In this document: in pieces, positions 16,627-24,252 of the stretch
Position numbering within the stretch: the stretch's first letter is position 1
Layout of the letters: each line of letters starts with the position of its first letter
Source of the DNA: an uncultured Clostridium sp.
GTDB lineage: Bacteria; Bacillota; Clostridia; Oscillospirales; Ruminococcaceae
Direction: 5' to 3'
Length of the DNA: 64,000 bases
Assembly: GCA_902490335.1 (NCBI GenBank)
Contig: CABUDL010000002.1
Span: 1-64,000, forward strand
Made by a program: the position numbers and the translations under genes
The notes under the pieces: model-generated
Database searches by the model: none
Seen by the model: only the letters and a program-made list of their open reading frames with translations
Told to the model about the DNA's origin: nothing

Positions 16627-17505
16627 TTACTCCTCTCCCTCATTGAGCAAAAATCCGATGCCCAGCATCTTCGGACCGCTGTTGATAGCAACTGCGCAGC
16701 CGACATCGGAAACAAAGTCCGGCGTTTTGCCGATGCCCTTGGCAATCAGCTGTTCCATCTCCTCGCGGGCGCCGGGCTGAGTGCCTTCCAGCATCAAGAA
16801 CGGGGAGTCCGCTGCAATGCGCTGCTGGGCAATCTGTGCCATCTTCTGTACGACCGCATTGTTGCCGCGCACCTTTGCGATAATTTTCATTTCCCCCTTG
16901 CGGATGCGGATGATCGGTCGGATGCCCAGCGCCTCGCCGACGATGCTGGAGGCACAGCTGATGCGTCCCGATTTTTTGATGAACTCAAAGGAGAAGGCGG
17001 TGATATACAGGTCGATGCGCTCCAGCCAGCCGGTCAGATAGGCAAGGATCTGCTCAACGGTTTTTCCTTCGCGGACCAGCTGCGCAGCCTGCATCATCGG
17101 GTAGCCGTAGCCCAGCGAAAAGGTTTTGGAATCCAGAATGTGGATGTTAAATTTTCCCTTTGCCTGCGGGCAGTTTTCAAAGAACATCTCTACGGCATCC
17201 TGCGCGCGCAGAAAGGTTGCCGAAGCGCTCGACGAAATCCCCACCAGGATGACGTCGGTGTAACCCTTTTCAAAGGCGCTGTAATAGTGTTCGCAGTAGG
17301 TGACAGTCGGAATCTGCGAGGTCGTTGGGATTTCTTTGGCATTTTGCATGATGTCATAAAACTGCCGCGGGGTAAAATCCACCCCTTCCAGGTAGCCTTT
17401 TCCGTCGACTGCGATGGGGAAAGGAATGATTTCGATTCCAAGCTGCTGTGCAAGCTCGTTTGGCAGGTCCGACGCAGAGTCGGTCATCAATTTGATACGT
17501 TGCAT
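16627..17505 (-). CDS. DegV family fatty-acid-binding protein
   Basis: A 292-residue DegV protein, a fatty-acid-binding fold that feeds the fatty acid kinase system in Firmicutes. The N-terminal IKLMTDSASDLP and the TTSQIPTVTYCEHYYSAFEKGYTDVILVGISSSASATF segment are family signatures. ATG 17505 follows AAGGAGGAAGATCGT on the minus strand. A longer in-frame reading extends upstream but lacks family similarity. No kinase gene is next to it. Confidence 0.9.
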   Translation of the reverse strand: MQRIKLMTDSASDLPNELAQQLGIEIIPFPIAVDGKGYLEGVDFTPRQFYDIMQNAKEIPTTSQIPTVTYCEHYYSAFEKGYTDVILVGISSSASATFLRAQDAVEMFFENCPQAKGKFNIHILDSKTFSLGYGYPMMQAAQLVREGKTVEQILAYLTGWLERIDLYITAFSFEFIKKSGRISCASSIVGEALGIRPIIRIRKGEMKIIAKVRGNNAVVQKMAQIAQQRIAADSPFLMLEGTQPGAREEMEQLIAKGIGKTPDFVSDVGCAVAINSGPKMLGIGFLLNEGEE

Positions 17506-17730
17506 ACGATCTTCCTCCTTTTCCGGCAACAAAGAGCCGGACATCTTCTCTCTCAAAATTTGGTTTGTCTTTTCATCTATATAAAAAGAGATGGATACAA
17601 GCAAAATAGTTTGAATTATAGATAATAGTTTACCGAATCCTGACGGTTGCTTCAACCTTTTTAGAAAATTTTATAATTTGTTCATTCCTCATATCGGGCA
17701 GGGCGGCTTTTCTTTTGCGGCACTTTGGCG

Positions 17731-17736
17731 TATAAT
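17731..17736 (+). promoter_or_regulatory. -10 box of the deo/cdd operon
   Basis: TATAAT at 17731-17736 lies 33 bp before the deoD start. The matching -35 is weak (TTTTCT at 17 bp), suggesting activator or repressor control of this nucleoside salvage operon. Confidence 0.5.
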
Positions 17737-17769
17737 AGGGATACAGTACATTACAGAAAGGGTGTTTTT

Positions 17770-18474
17770 ATGTCTGTTCCTACTCCTCACAACAATGCAA
17801 ATCAAGGGGACATCGCCAAAACGGTGCTGATGCCGGGCGACCCGCTGCGGGCAAAGCTGCTGGCAGAAACCTACTTGCAGGACGCTGTCTGTTACAATCA
17901 GGTGCGCGGGATGCTTGGCTACACCGGCAGCTACCAGGGCAAGCGTGTCTCGGTGCAGGGCAGCGGCATGGGAATGCCGTCGATGGGCATTTACTCCCAC
18001 GAACTGTTCTGTCTTTACGGGGTGGACACCATCATCCGCATCGGCTCGGCAGGAGCCATCGACCCTTCGCTGAAAATCGGAGACATCGTCATTGCGGCAG
18101 CCAGCTGCACCACCTCCAACTATGCTGCGCAGTATCATCTGCCGGGACACTTTGCACCGGCAGCGGATTTTTCCCTTGCCTGTAAGGCGGCACAGCTTTG
18201 CGAGCAAAAGGGATTTTCCTACCAGGCGGGAACGGTGCTGACCTCCGATTGGTTCTACGACGAGTCGCAGGGCTTGCCGCAGTGGCAGAAGATGGGTGTG
18301 CTGGCGGTCGAGATGGAGTCGGCAGCGCTGTACATGGAAGCTGCCCGCGCGGGCAAAAAGGCGCTGTGCCTTCTGACCATCTCGGACAACCCGTTTACCG
18401 GGGAAGCCGTTTCGGCACAGGTGCGCCAGAATGCCTTTACCCAGATGATGGAGGTCGCGCTGGGTCTGGTGTAA
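17770..18474 (+). CDS. deoD: purine nucleoside phosphorylase, DeoD type
   Basis: A 234-residue hexameric PNP that splits purine nucleosides with phosphate to base and (deoxy)ribose 1-phosphate. Signatures: VLMPGDPLRAKLLAE near the N-terminus (phosphate binding), GSGMGMPSMGIYSHELF, RIGSAGAI and the C-terminal VEMESAALYMEA followed by TISDNPFTGE, carrying the catalytic Asp. ATG 17770 follows AAAGGGTG. It heads a three-gene salvage operon whose next product, DeoB, converts the sugar phosphate it releases. Confidence 0.95.
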   Translation: MSVPTPHNNANQGDIAKTVLMPGDPLRAKLLAETYLQDAVCYNQVRGMLGYTGSYQGKRVSVQGSGMGMPSMGIYSHELFCLYGVDTIIRIGSAGAIDPSLKIGDIVIAAASCTTSNYAAQYHLPGHFAPAADFSLACKAAQLCEQKGFSYQAGTVLTSDWFYDESQGLPQWQKMGVLAVEMESAALYMEAARAGKKALCLLTISDNPFTGEAVSAQVRQNAFTQMMEVALGLV

Positions 18475-18501
18475 CCCAAACAAAACAAGGGAGGCAGAAA
18501 G

Positions 18502-19713
18502 ATGAAACGAGTATTTATCATCGTGCTGGACAGTTTTGGGATTGGAGCGCTTCCCGATGCAGCCAATTACGGCGACCAGGGCAGCGATACGCTGGCGGCG
18601 TGCTTTGCCAGCGGCAAGCTTTCCGTGCCGCAGATGCAGCGGCTGGGACTGTTTAACATCCGGGGCGTGCAGGTCGGACAGCCCTGCCAAAGCCCTGCCG
18701 GAACCTTTGGAAGGATGGCGGAGCGTTCGGCAGGCAAGGATACCACCACCGGACATTGGGAGCTGATGGGTCTGGTTTCCGAAAAGCCGATGCCGACCTA
18801 TCCCGACGGCTTTCCGCGGCGAATCGTCGAGCAGCTGACGCAGCGCACCGGCAGAGGAGTTTTGTGCAACCGCCCGTACTCCGGCACACAGGTCATCCGC
18901 GACTATGGGGAACAGCATCTGAAAACCGGCGACCTGATTGTCTACACCTCGGCGGACAGCGTCCTTCAGATTGCAGCCCATGAGCAGAAGGTCCCGCTCG
19001 AGCAGCTGTATGAATACTGCCGGATTGCCCGCTCAATCATGCAGGGCGAGGACGCGGTGGGCAGAATCATCGCCCGTCCTTTTGTGGGTGAGGATGCCGA
19101 GCATTTTACCCGCACGGCAAACCGCAGGGACTTTTCTCTGCTGCCGCCGCAGGACACCCTGCTCGACTGCCTGCAACAGGCGGGTCTGCAAACCATCGGT
19201 GTGGGAAAAATCTCCGATATATTTGCCGGCAAAGGCATCAGCCAAAAGATTGTCACCCACTCCAACGACGAAGGGATGCAGCGGACGCTACAGCTGTGCA
19301 ACAGCGATTTTGAAGGCTTGTGCTTTGTCAACCTGGTGGAATTTGATATGCTGTACGGTCACCGCAACGACCCGACCGGTTACGCACAGGCGCTCAGCCG
19401 CTTTGACCGGCAGCTTGAGCAGCTGCTGGGATTGCTGCGCGAGGAGGACCTGCTGTTCATCACCGCCGACCACGGCTGCGACCCGTCCACCCCATCCACC
19501 GACCACAGCCGGGAGTATGTCCCGCTGCTGTGCTGCGGAAAATCGGTTCGGGCAGGGGTGGATTTAGGCACCCGCAGCTGCTTTGCAGACCTTGCTGCCA
19601 CCGTCGGGGAATATTTTGACCCGGCATTTCCCGGGAAATTGCAGGCGGGCAGCTCCTTTTTACAGCAAGATACTGAAATAATCCAATCCGAAGGAGGTGT
19701 GGACGATGTATGA
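18502..19713 (+). CDS. deoB: phosphopentomutase
   Basis: A 403-residue enzyme of the alkaline phosphatase superfamily that interconverts (deoxy)ribose 1- and 5-phosphate. The metal ligands and the phospho-accepting Thr are visible: VLDSFGIGALPDA (first Asp), SAGKDTTTGHWELMG (active Thr), and TADHGCDPSTPSTDHSREYVPLL near the C-terminus. It follows deoD by 27 bp and overlaps cdd by 8 bp. Length matches the family. Confidence 0.96.
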   Translation: MKRVFIIVLDSFGIGALPDAANYGDQGSDTLAACFASGKLSVPQMQRLGLFNIRGVQVGQPCQSPAGTFGRMAERSAGKDTTTGHWELMGLVSEKPMPTYPDGFPRRIVEQLTQRTGRGVLCNRPYSGTQVIRDYGEQHLKTGDLIVYTSADSVLQIAAHEQKVPLEQLYEYCRIARSIMQGEDAVGRIIARPFVGEDAEHFTRTANRRDFSLLPPQDTLLDCLQQAGLQTIGVGKISDIFAGKGISQKIVTHSNDEGMQRTLQLCNSDFEGLCFVNLVEFDMLYGHRNDPTGYAQALSRFDRQLEQLLGLLREEDLLFITADHGCDPSTPSTDHSREYVPLLCCGKSVRAGVDLGTRSCFADLAATVGEYFDPAFPGKLQAGSSFLQQDTEIIQSEGGVDDV

Positions 19714-20122
19714 AAAGCGATTAATCGAGCTTGCTCTCAAGGCAAGGGAAAATGCCTACTGCCCGTATTCCGGCTTTGCGGTGGGTGCAGCGTTGCTGTG
19801 TCAGGACGGCACCATCTACACCGGCTGCAACATCGAGTCTTCCGCCTACACGCCGACGGTCTGTGCCGAGAGGACCGCCTTTTTTAAAGCGGTATCCGAG
19901 GGCAAACGGGAGTTTGTCTGCATTGCGGTGGCAGGCGGAAGAAAGGACGCCGACCTGCTGCCGATTACCACCCCCTGCGGGGTCTGCCGCCAGGTGATGA
20001 TGGAATTTTGCGACCCGCGCAGCTTTTTGGTTTTCTGTGCCTCGTCGCCCGAGCAGTATCAGGCGTACACCTTAGCACAGCTGCTTCCAAAGGGCTTCGG
20101 TCCGTCCAATTTAGGTGTTTGA
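19706..20122 (+). CDS. cdd: cytidine deaminase
   Basis: A 138-residue homotetrameric zinc enzyme converting cytidine and deoxycytidine to uridine forms. The active site is seen as TVCAERTAF (Cys, Glu) and PCGVCRQVM (two Cys), with substrate motif YCPYSGFAVGAAL near the N-terminus. ATG 19706 lies 7 bases after AAGGAGGT; the GTG at 19697 is part of that ribosome site. It completes the deoD-deoB-cdd salvage operon. Confidence 0.95.
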   Translation: MYEKRLIELALKARENAYCPYSGFAVGAALLCQDGTIYTGCNIESSAYTPTVCAERTAFFKAVSEGKREFVCIAVAGGRKDADLLPITTPCGVCRQVMMEFCDPRSFLVFCASSPEQYQAYTLAQLLPKGFGPSNLGV

Positions 20123-20168
20123 TATTTTAGTAGAAATCAAAGGGAAACATTCAGAGGAGGAAATTTTC

Positions 20169-20396
20169 ATGCAGAAGTATGAGTATAAATTTGTAGAGGT
20201 ACCCAGTACACCGGAAAACAAGGAGAACACAGAGGGCTTTTCCCCGTTTAAAATCATCGCGCAGGTGGTCAGCGCAGAATCGCACAACGGCTGGCGGTTA
20301 AAACAGATCATCGAGCCAAAGTTGACGGTGATGGGTGCGCACAATTTTCTGGTCGTGCTGGAAAAGGAAGCCGGCAGCGCATCGTCTGCAAGATAA
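20169..20396 (+). CDS. DUF4177 family small protein
   Basis: A 75-residue protein with the DUF4177 pattern (KYEYKFVEV at the start, WRLKQIIEP in the middle, NFLVVLEK at the end). Function is unknown. ATG 20169 follows GAGGAGGAAATTTTC. It sits between cdd and rsmA, both on the same strand, so it may be co-expressed with either. Confidence 0.78.
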   Translation: MQKYEYKFVEVPSTPENKENTEGFSPFKIIAQVVSAESHNGWRLKQIIEPKLTVMGAHNFLVVLEKEAGSASSAR

Positions 20397-20443
20397 CAGG
20401 GTCGGATGAGCGACCGAATTTTGAAAGCTGAAAGGAGCATTTC

Positions 20444-21292
20444 ATGGAAAACCTGTCCAACATCTCGGTGATACGGGATGTGCTTACCCGCCACGGATTT
20501 TCCTTTTCCAAGGGTCTGGGGCAAAACTTTTTAATCAATCCTACCGTCTGTCCGCGCATGGCAGAATCGGGAAATGCGCAGCCGGGTTGGGGAATGATTG
20601 AAATCGGAGCCGGCGTCGGTGTGTTGACCGCAGAGCTTGCCCGCCGGGCGGACAAGGTGGTCTGCATCGAGATCGACAGCCGCCTGCTGCCCATCCTGGA
20701 TGAAACGCTCGCGGAATTTGACAACATCAAAATCGTCAATGAGGATGTCCTCAAGGTGGATTTGCACAAGCTGATTCAGGAGGAGTTTGCCGGAATGCCG
20801 GTGGCAGTCTGCGCAAACCTTCCCTATTACATCACCTCGCCCATCATCATGAGCCTGTTGGAGGCGCGTCTGCCGATTGTTTCACTGACGGTGATGGTGC
20901 AGAAGGAAGCAGCTCAGCGCCTTTGTGCTGCTCCCGGCAGCCGCGAGGTGGGCGCTGTGTCCATCGCGGTGCAGTATTACAGCCAGCCGCAGGTGCTGTT
21001 TCAGGTGTCGCGCGGCTCCTTCATGCCGTCGCCGGATGTTGATTCGACGGTCATCCGTCTGGATGTCCGCCAGCAGCCGCCGGTGCAGCTCAAAAAGGAG
21101 GAGGACTTCTTCCGGGTGGTCAAGGCAGCCTTTTCTCAGCGCAGAAAAACCCTGCCCAACACCCTCAGTGCGGGGCTTGCCATCCCCAAGCAGCAGGCGC
21201 TCGACCTGCTCGAGCGGGCTGGAGTCGCCTCCAATCTGCGCGCCGAGCAGCTGTCGATGCAGCAGTTTGCCGATATTGCTAATGCTTTATAA
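20444..21292 (+). CDS. rsmA: 16S rRNA dimethyladenosine transferase
   Basis: A 282-residue KsgA/RsmA methyltransferase that dimethylates two adjacent adenosines near the 3' end of 16S rRNA. Motifs: GLGQNFLINP at the start, EIGAGVGVLTAELA (SAM-binding motif I), IEIDSRLLPIL, NLPYYITSPI (catalytic NLPY), and the C-terminal FFRVVKAAFSQRRKTLPNTL. ATG 20444 follows GAAAGGAG. It is complete at normal length. Confidence 0.96.
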   Translation: MENLSNISVIRDVLTRHGFSFSKGLGQNFLINPTVCPRMAESGNAQPGWGMIEIGAGVGVLTAELARRADKVVCIEIDSRLLPILDETLAEFDNIKIVNEDVLKVDLHKLIQEEFAGMPVAVCANLPYYITSPIIMSLLEARLPIVSLTVMVQKEAAQRLCAAPGSREVGAVSIAVQYYSQPQVLFQVSRGSFMPSPDVDSTVIRLDVRQQPPVQLKKEEDFFRVVKAAFSQRRKTLPNTLSAGLAIPKQQALDLLERAGVASNLRAEQLSMQQFADIANAL

Positions 21293-21294
21293 TA

Positions 21295-21332
21295 AAAACC
21301 CACAGAGCAGAAAAACGCTCTGTGGGTTTTTA
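21295..21332. terminator. bidirectional terminator after rsmA
   Basis: AAAACCCACAGAGC (21295-21308) pairs perfectly with GCTCTGTGGGTTTT (21317-21330). It separates rsmA from the convergent ferredoxin gene. Confidence 0.9.
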
Positions 21333-21338
21333 TTTGCA

Positions 21339-22136
21339 TTACAGGAAAAATACAGGGGATTTGTCCGGCTTCTGGAAGTTTTCCAAACACCAGGCGACCG
21401 TTTTTTGAAAGCCCGGGTCGGTAAAGGCTTTGGAGCCAAGCGGGCACAGCCGCACGCAGGACAGGCAGCGCAGGCAGAGCGAAGCATCCACCTTGGTCGG
21501 GTCGTTGCGGTCGATGGCGCCGACCGGGCAGTTGTTGGCGCACATTCCGCAGCGGATACATCCGTTGGTGGTCTGCGGAGCCATCGGAGCGGAAGGCTTG
21601 CGCTCGCGGTATGGGCGGGAGCCGGGCAGGGTCTGTGCAAGGGTCGGCACAGTCGGGTTGGCAGAAAGCTTTTGAGCGACCTGTTTGCCGAACTGCTCTG
21701 CCAGAGCAAGGTCCTGGGCATCGGGTCTGCCGGAGGCAATCTGGGTGGAGAAGGAATGTTCCCCGATGCAGGCTGCGGCTGCGGTCACCACAAAGCCGTT
21801 TTCCTCCATCAAATCCTGCATCTCCACCAGGCAGTCGTCAAAGTTGCGGTTGCCGTAAACGGCGGCGAGGACACAGGCGGTCTTCTCACCGGTCACATAC
21901 TGCGCAAGATATTCCCGCACCAGCAGCGGCATAACCCCTCCGTAGACCGGGGAGCCGACCACGACCAGCTGGTCCGCGGCAAAATGCAGCTTGCGGCTGC
22001 GGGCGTTGGGCAGGGTGAAGTCGTACTCCTGCACAGGGATGTCAAACGCCTTTGCCAGCGCTTTGCCGATGGCGCGCACCGTCCTCTGAGTGGTTTTGGT
22101 GCTGCTGAAATAAACCAGAGATACATCTTTGAACAT
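21339..22136 (-). CDS. EFR1-type flavodoxin/4Fe-4S ferredoxin
   Basis: A 265-residue fusion of an N-terminal flavodoxin domain (YFSSTKTTQRTVRAIGKA, FMN phosphate loop; VVVGSPVYGGVMP) and a C-terminal 2[4Fe-4S] domain with two Cys clusters, CIRCGMCANNCPVGAI and CLRCLSCVRLCPLGS. Such EFR1 proteins move electrons in anaerobes. ATG 22136 follows AAAAGGGGGAATTTTTT. It is a single-gene unit facing rsmA. Confidence 0.9.
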   Translation of the reverse strand: MFKDVSLVYFSSTKTTQRTVRAIGKALAKAFDIPVQEYDFTLPNARSRKLHFAADQLVVVGSPVYGGVMPLLVREYLAQYVTGEKTACVLAAVYGNRNFDDCLVEMQDLMEENGFVVTAAAACIGEHSFSTQIASGRPDAQDLALAEQFGKQVAQKLSANPTVPTLAQTLPGSRPYRERKPSAPMAPQTTNGCIRCGMCANNCPVGAIDRNDPTKVDASLCLRCLSCVRLCPLGSKAFTDPGFQKTVAWCLENFQKPDKSPVFFL

Positions 22137-22208
22137 AAAAAATTCCCCCTTTTGCCATTATTATAGCATCGGGGGAAGAAAGCCGCAAGTGCAGCCGCTC
22201 GACCGAAA

Positions 22209-23858
22209 TCAGCGCATTGCCAGCGCGTCGCGGAAGAGGACCTTGCCGCCGTATGGATAAAATTCGATGCCGGAAACGCCCGAACCCATCACAAAATAGC
22301 TGGTTTCTGCCAGCAAGGGAAAGGCGACCGCATCGTCCATCAGCATCCTTTCGGCATTGGCGTACTGGTTTAACAGCTGCTGCCGGTCGTGGGAGCCGTT
22401 GAGCGAGGAAAGCAGCGCATCATACGCCTCGTTTTGATAGTGGGAGATGTTGTACACCGAGGAGGAGGTAAAGCGTTCCAGCAGGTCGGCAGGGGTATTG
22501 GCGGATGCCTTGAGTGGAACGAGTGCAACCTGATAGTCCCCCAGGCTCAGCCGGGAGGAAAGCTCGTCGCGGCTGACCTCAACGATGTTGACCGAAACAG
22601 CCAAGGCTTGCTGCCAGCCCTGTTGGAGCAGACCGCACATCTCCGGGATCTGGCTGTCGGAGGGGACCAACAGCTGAATCTTGCGCAGGGTGTCTGCCTC
22701 CAGCTCATCCATGCCGGCGCGGTAGGAGGCGTAGGCTTCCTGCAGGTCATAGAGATTGCTGGTGGTGACCGAGGTCTGGTCGATGTACGGTTGGGTGAAC
22801 AGCGAGATGGTCGGCGGAATCAGGCGGTCATAGACGCGCAGGTTTTCCTGCCGGCTGTTTTGCAAAAAGGTTTCCAGTGCGCTGCGGTCGATGGCGCGCA
22901 GAAAGCCTTGGCGGACCTGTTGGTTAGAAAAGGCGGAGTGGTTTTGATTAAAGACCAGCGCCCAGACGGTGCTTTCGGAGGTCTGGCAGCTCATCCCTGC
23001 CTGCATGGCAAGCTGGTACTGTTCATAGTTTGCCTGGCAGCCGTCCGCTTTTCCGTCCATCAGCAGCTCGAAGGTGGAGGATGGCTGTTCCCCCCGCTCC
23101 TTTTGCGCGGCAGTCTGGACATCGCGGTCGACATAGAGGTAAACGCCCGGGGTGAGCACCTGCTCAGCAGCATAATATTTATCGTTTTTCTTGAGGTAGA
23201 TACGGCTGGCGTTGTCCCACTGCATCAAAAAGAACGGACCGTTGGAGTAGGACTGCTGGATGGTGGAGCCGTATTTTCCGTTGGCGTTTTCAAACAGCTT
23301 GCGGTTGCAGGGCATGGCAGAGGAATGGGCAAGAGCTTCCAGAAAAGCCGGGTCGGCATAGCTCAGCGTAAAGCGGACGGTGTGGTCATCGAGCGCCTGC
23401 ACGCCCAGCGAGGAAGCATCCAGCTGACCGCTGAGTACCTGCTGGCTGTTTTTGATGGAAGAAAACATCGAAGCAAAGGGAGAGGGATAAATGCTGTTGA
23501 AGATGCGCTGAAAGGCAAAGACAAAGTCGTGTGCGGTGACCGGTGTGTTCTCTTTGTCGTCCCACACCATCCCGTCCACCAGAAAAAAGGTGTAGACCTT
23601 CTGGTCATCGGAAACCTCATAGCGCTCGATGGCGCCGTTGGTCAACTCGCCGGAAGGTTTTTGGCGCATCAGTCCTTCCATCATATTGTAGATGACCAGC
23701 TGTTCGTTCTCTTCGCTGGCAAACTGCGGGTCCAGACTTTCGACCCCGTTGGAGATGTCGTAGCGGACCAGCGAGGAGCTTTCCCGGCAGCCGCTCAACA
23801 GCAGGCACAGCGTCAGCAGCAGGCACAGGACACCCAACCCTTTCTTTTGAATACCCAA
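22209..23858 (-). CDS. oligopeptide-binding lipoprotein (SBP family 5)
   Basis: A 549-residue extracellular solute-binding protein of the OppA/DppA class. A signal with lipobox LLLSGC ends near residue 24. SNGVESLDPQFASEENEQLVIYNMMEGLMR and PVTAHDFVFAFQRIF are family motifs for the peptide-binding lobes. The start is TTG 23858 behind AAGGAGAG. No permease genes adjoin it in the window, so it likely works with a transporter encoded elsewhere. Opp-type uptake is also how RNPP pheromones re-enter cells, though a link to the cassette at 57-61 kb is only speculation. Confidence 0.88.
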   Translation of the reverse strand: MGIQKKGLGVLCLLLTLCLLLSGCRESSSLVRYDISNGVESLDPQFASEENEQLVIYNMMEGLMRQKPSGELTNGAIERYEVSDDQKVYTFFLVDGMVWDDKENTPVTAHDFVFAFQRIFNSIYPSPFASMFSSIKNSQQVLSGQLDASSLGVQALDDHTVRFTLSYADPAFLEALAHSSAMPCNRKLFENANGKYGSTIQQSYSNGPFFLMQWDNASRIYLKKNDKYYAAEQVLTPGVYLYVDRDVQTAAQKERGEQPSSTFELLMDGKADGCQANYEQYQLAMQAGMSCQTSESTVWALVFNQNHSAFSNQQVRQGFLRAIDRSALETFLQNSRQENLRVYDRLIPPTISLFTQPYIDQTSVTTSNLYDLQEAYASYRAGMDELEADTLRKIQLLVPSDSQIPEMCGLLQQGWQQALAVSVNIVEVSRDELSSRLSLGDYQVALVPLKASANTPADLLERFTSSSVYNISHYQNEAYDALLSSLNGSHDRQQLLNQYANAERMLMDDAVAFPLLAETSYFVMGSGVSGIEFYPYGGKVLFRDALAMR

Positions 23859-24060
23859 GGCAGAACTCTCTCCTTTTTATCGTTTGGTGATACAACCTGT
23901 TGTACAAAATATTGCCGCCCGACGCGCAAAATGTGTCGAACGACCACTTTCAGTTTATCATGGGATGAAAACAAATGCAATTCCAATATTATGAAACTTT
24001 TCTTACTTTAACATGGAAAAGCGAACACAATTTGTGCAGCAGGCTGTTTTTCTTTACGAA

Positions 24061-24160
24061 CGATTGCAATTCACGGGTAAAGATGCTACCATGTGAATTA
24101 CAGAAAAACAGCTGTGTGTACAGGACGGAATCCTTTGGAAGGTTCCGCGCTGTTTTTCAC
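24061..24160 (+). promoter_or_regulatory. folded leader of glnN, two hairpins
   Basis: In the 394-bp gap before glnN, AATTCAC (24068-24074) pairs with GTGAATT (24093-24099), with GGTA/TACC inside. Then AAAAACAGC (24104-24112) pairs with GCTGTTTTT (24149-24157), enclosing a GGAA/TTCC stem. The second hairpin ends in T residues and may act as an attenuator. The rest of the gap holds no gene that I can see. Confidence 0.5.
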
Positions 24161-24252
24161 CCGCCGGCAGGACGGGTCTGCCAAAAAGGAAGAGGCAGGT
24201 CTGACCTTTGCGGCGGAATGTGTGTAATCCAAAAAAGAGAGGACGGTACAAG

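Noticed and set aside
24121..24150. Words resembling the cyanobacterial glnA RNA (GGACGGAA and GAAGG-CGC)
   Set aside because: The surrounding pairing differs and that RNA belongs to cyanobacteria; similarity is probably chance.
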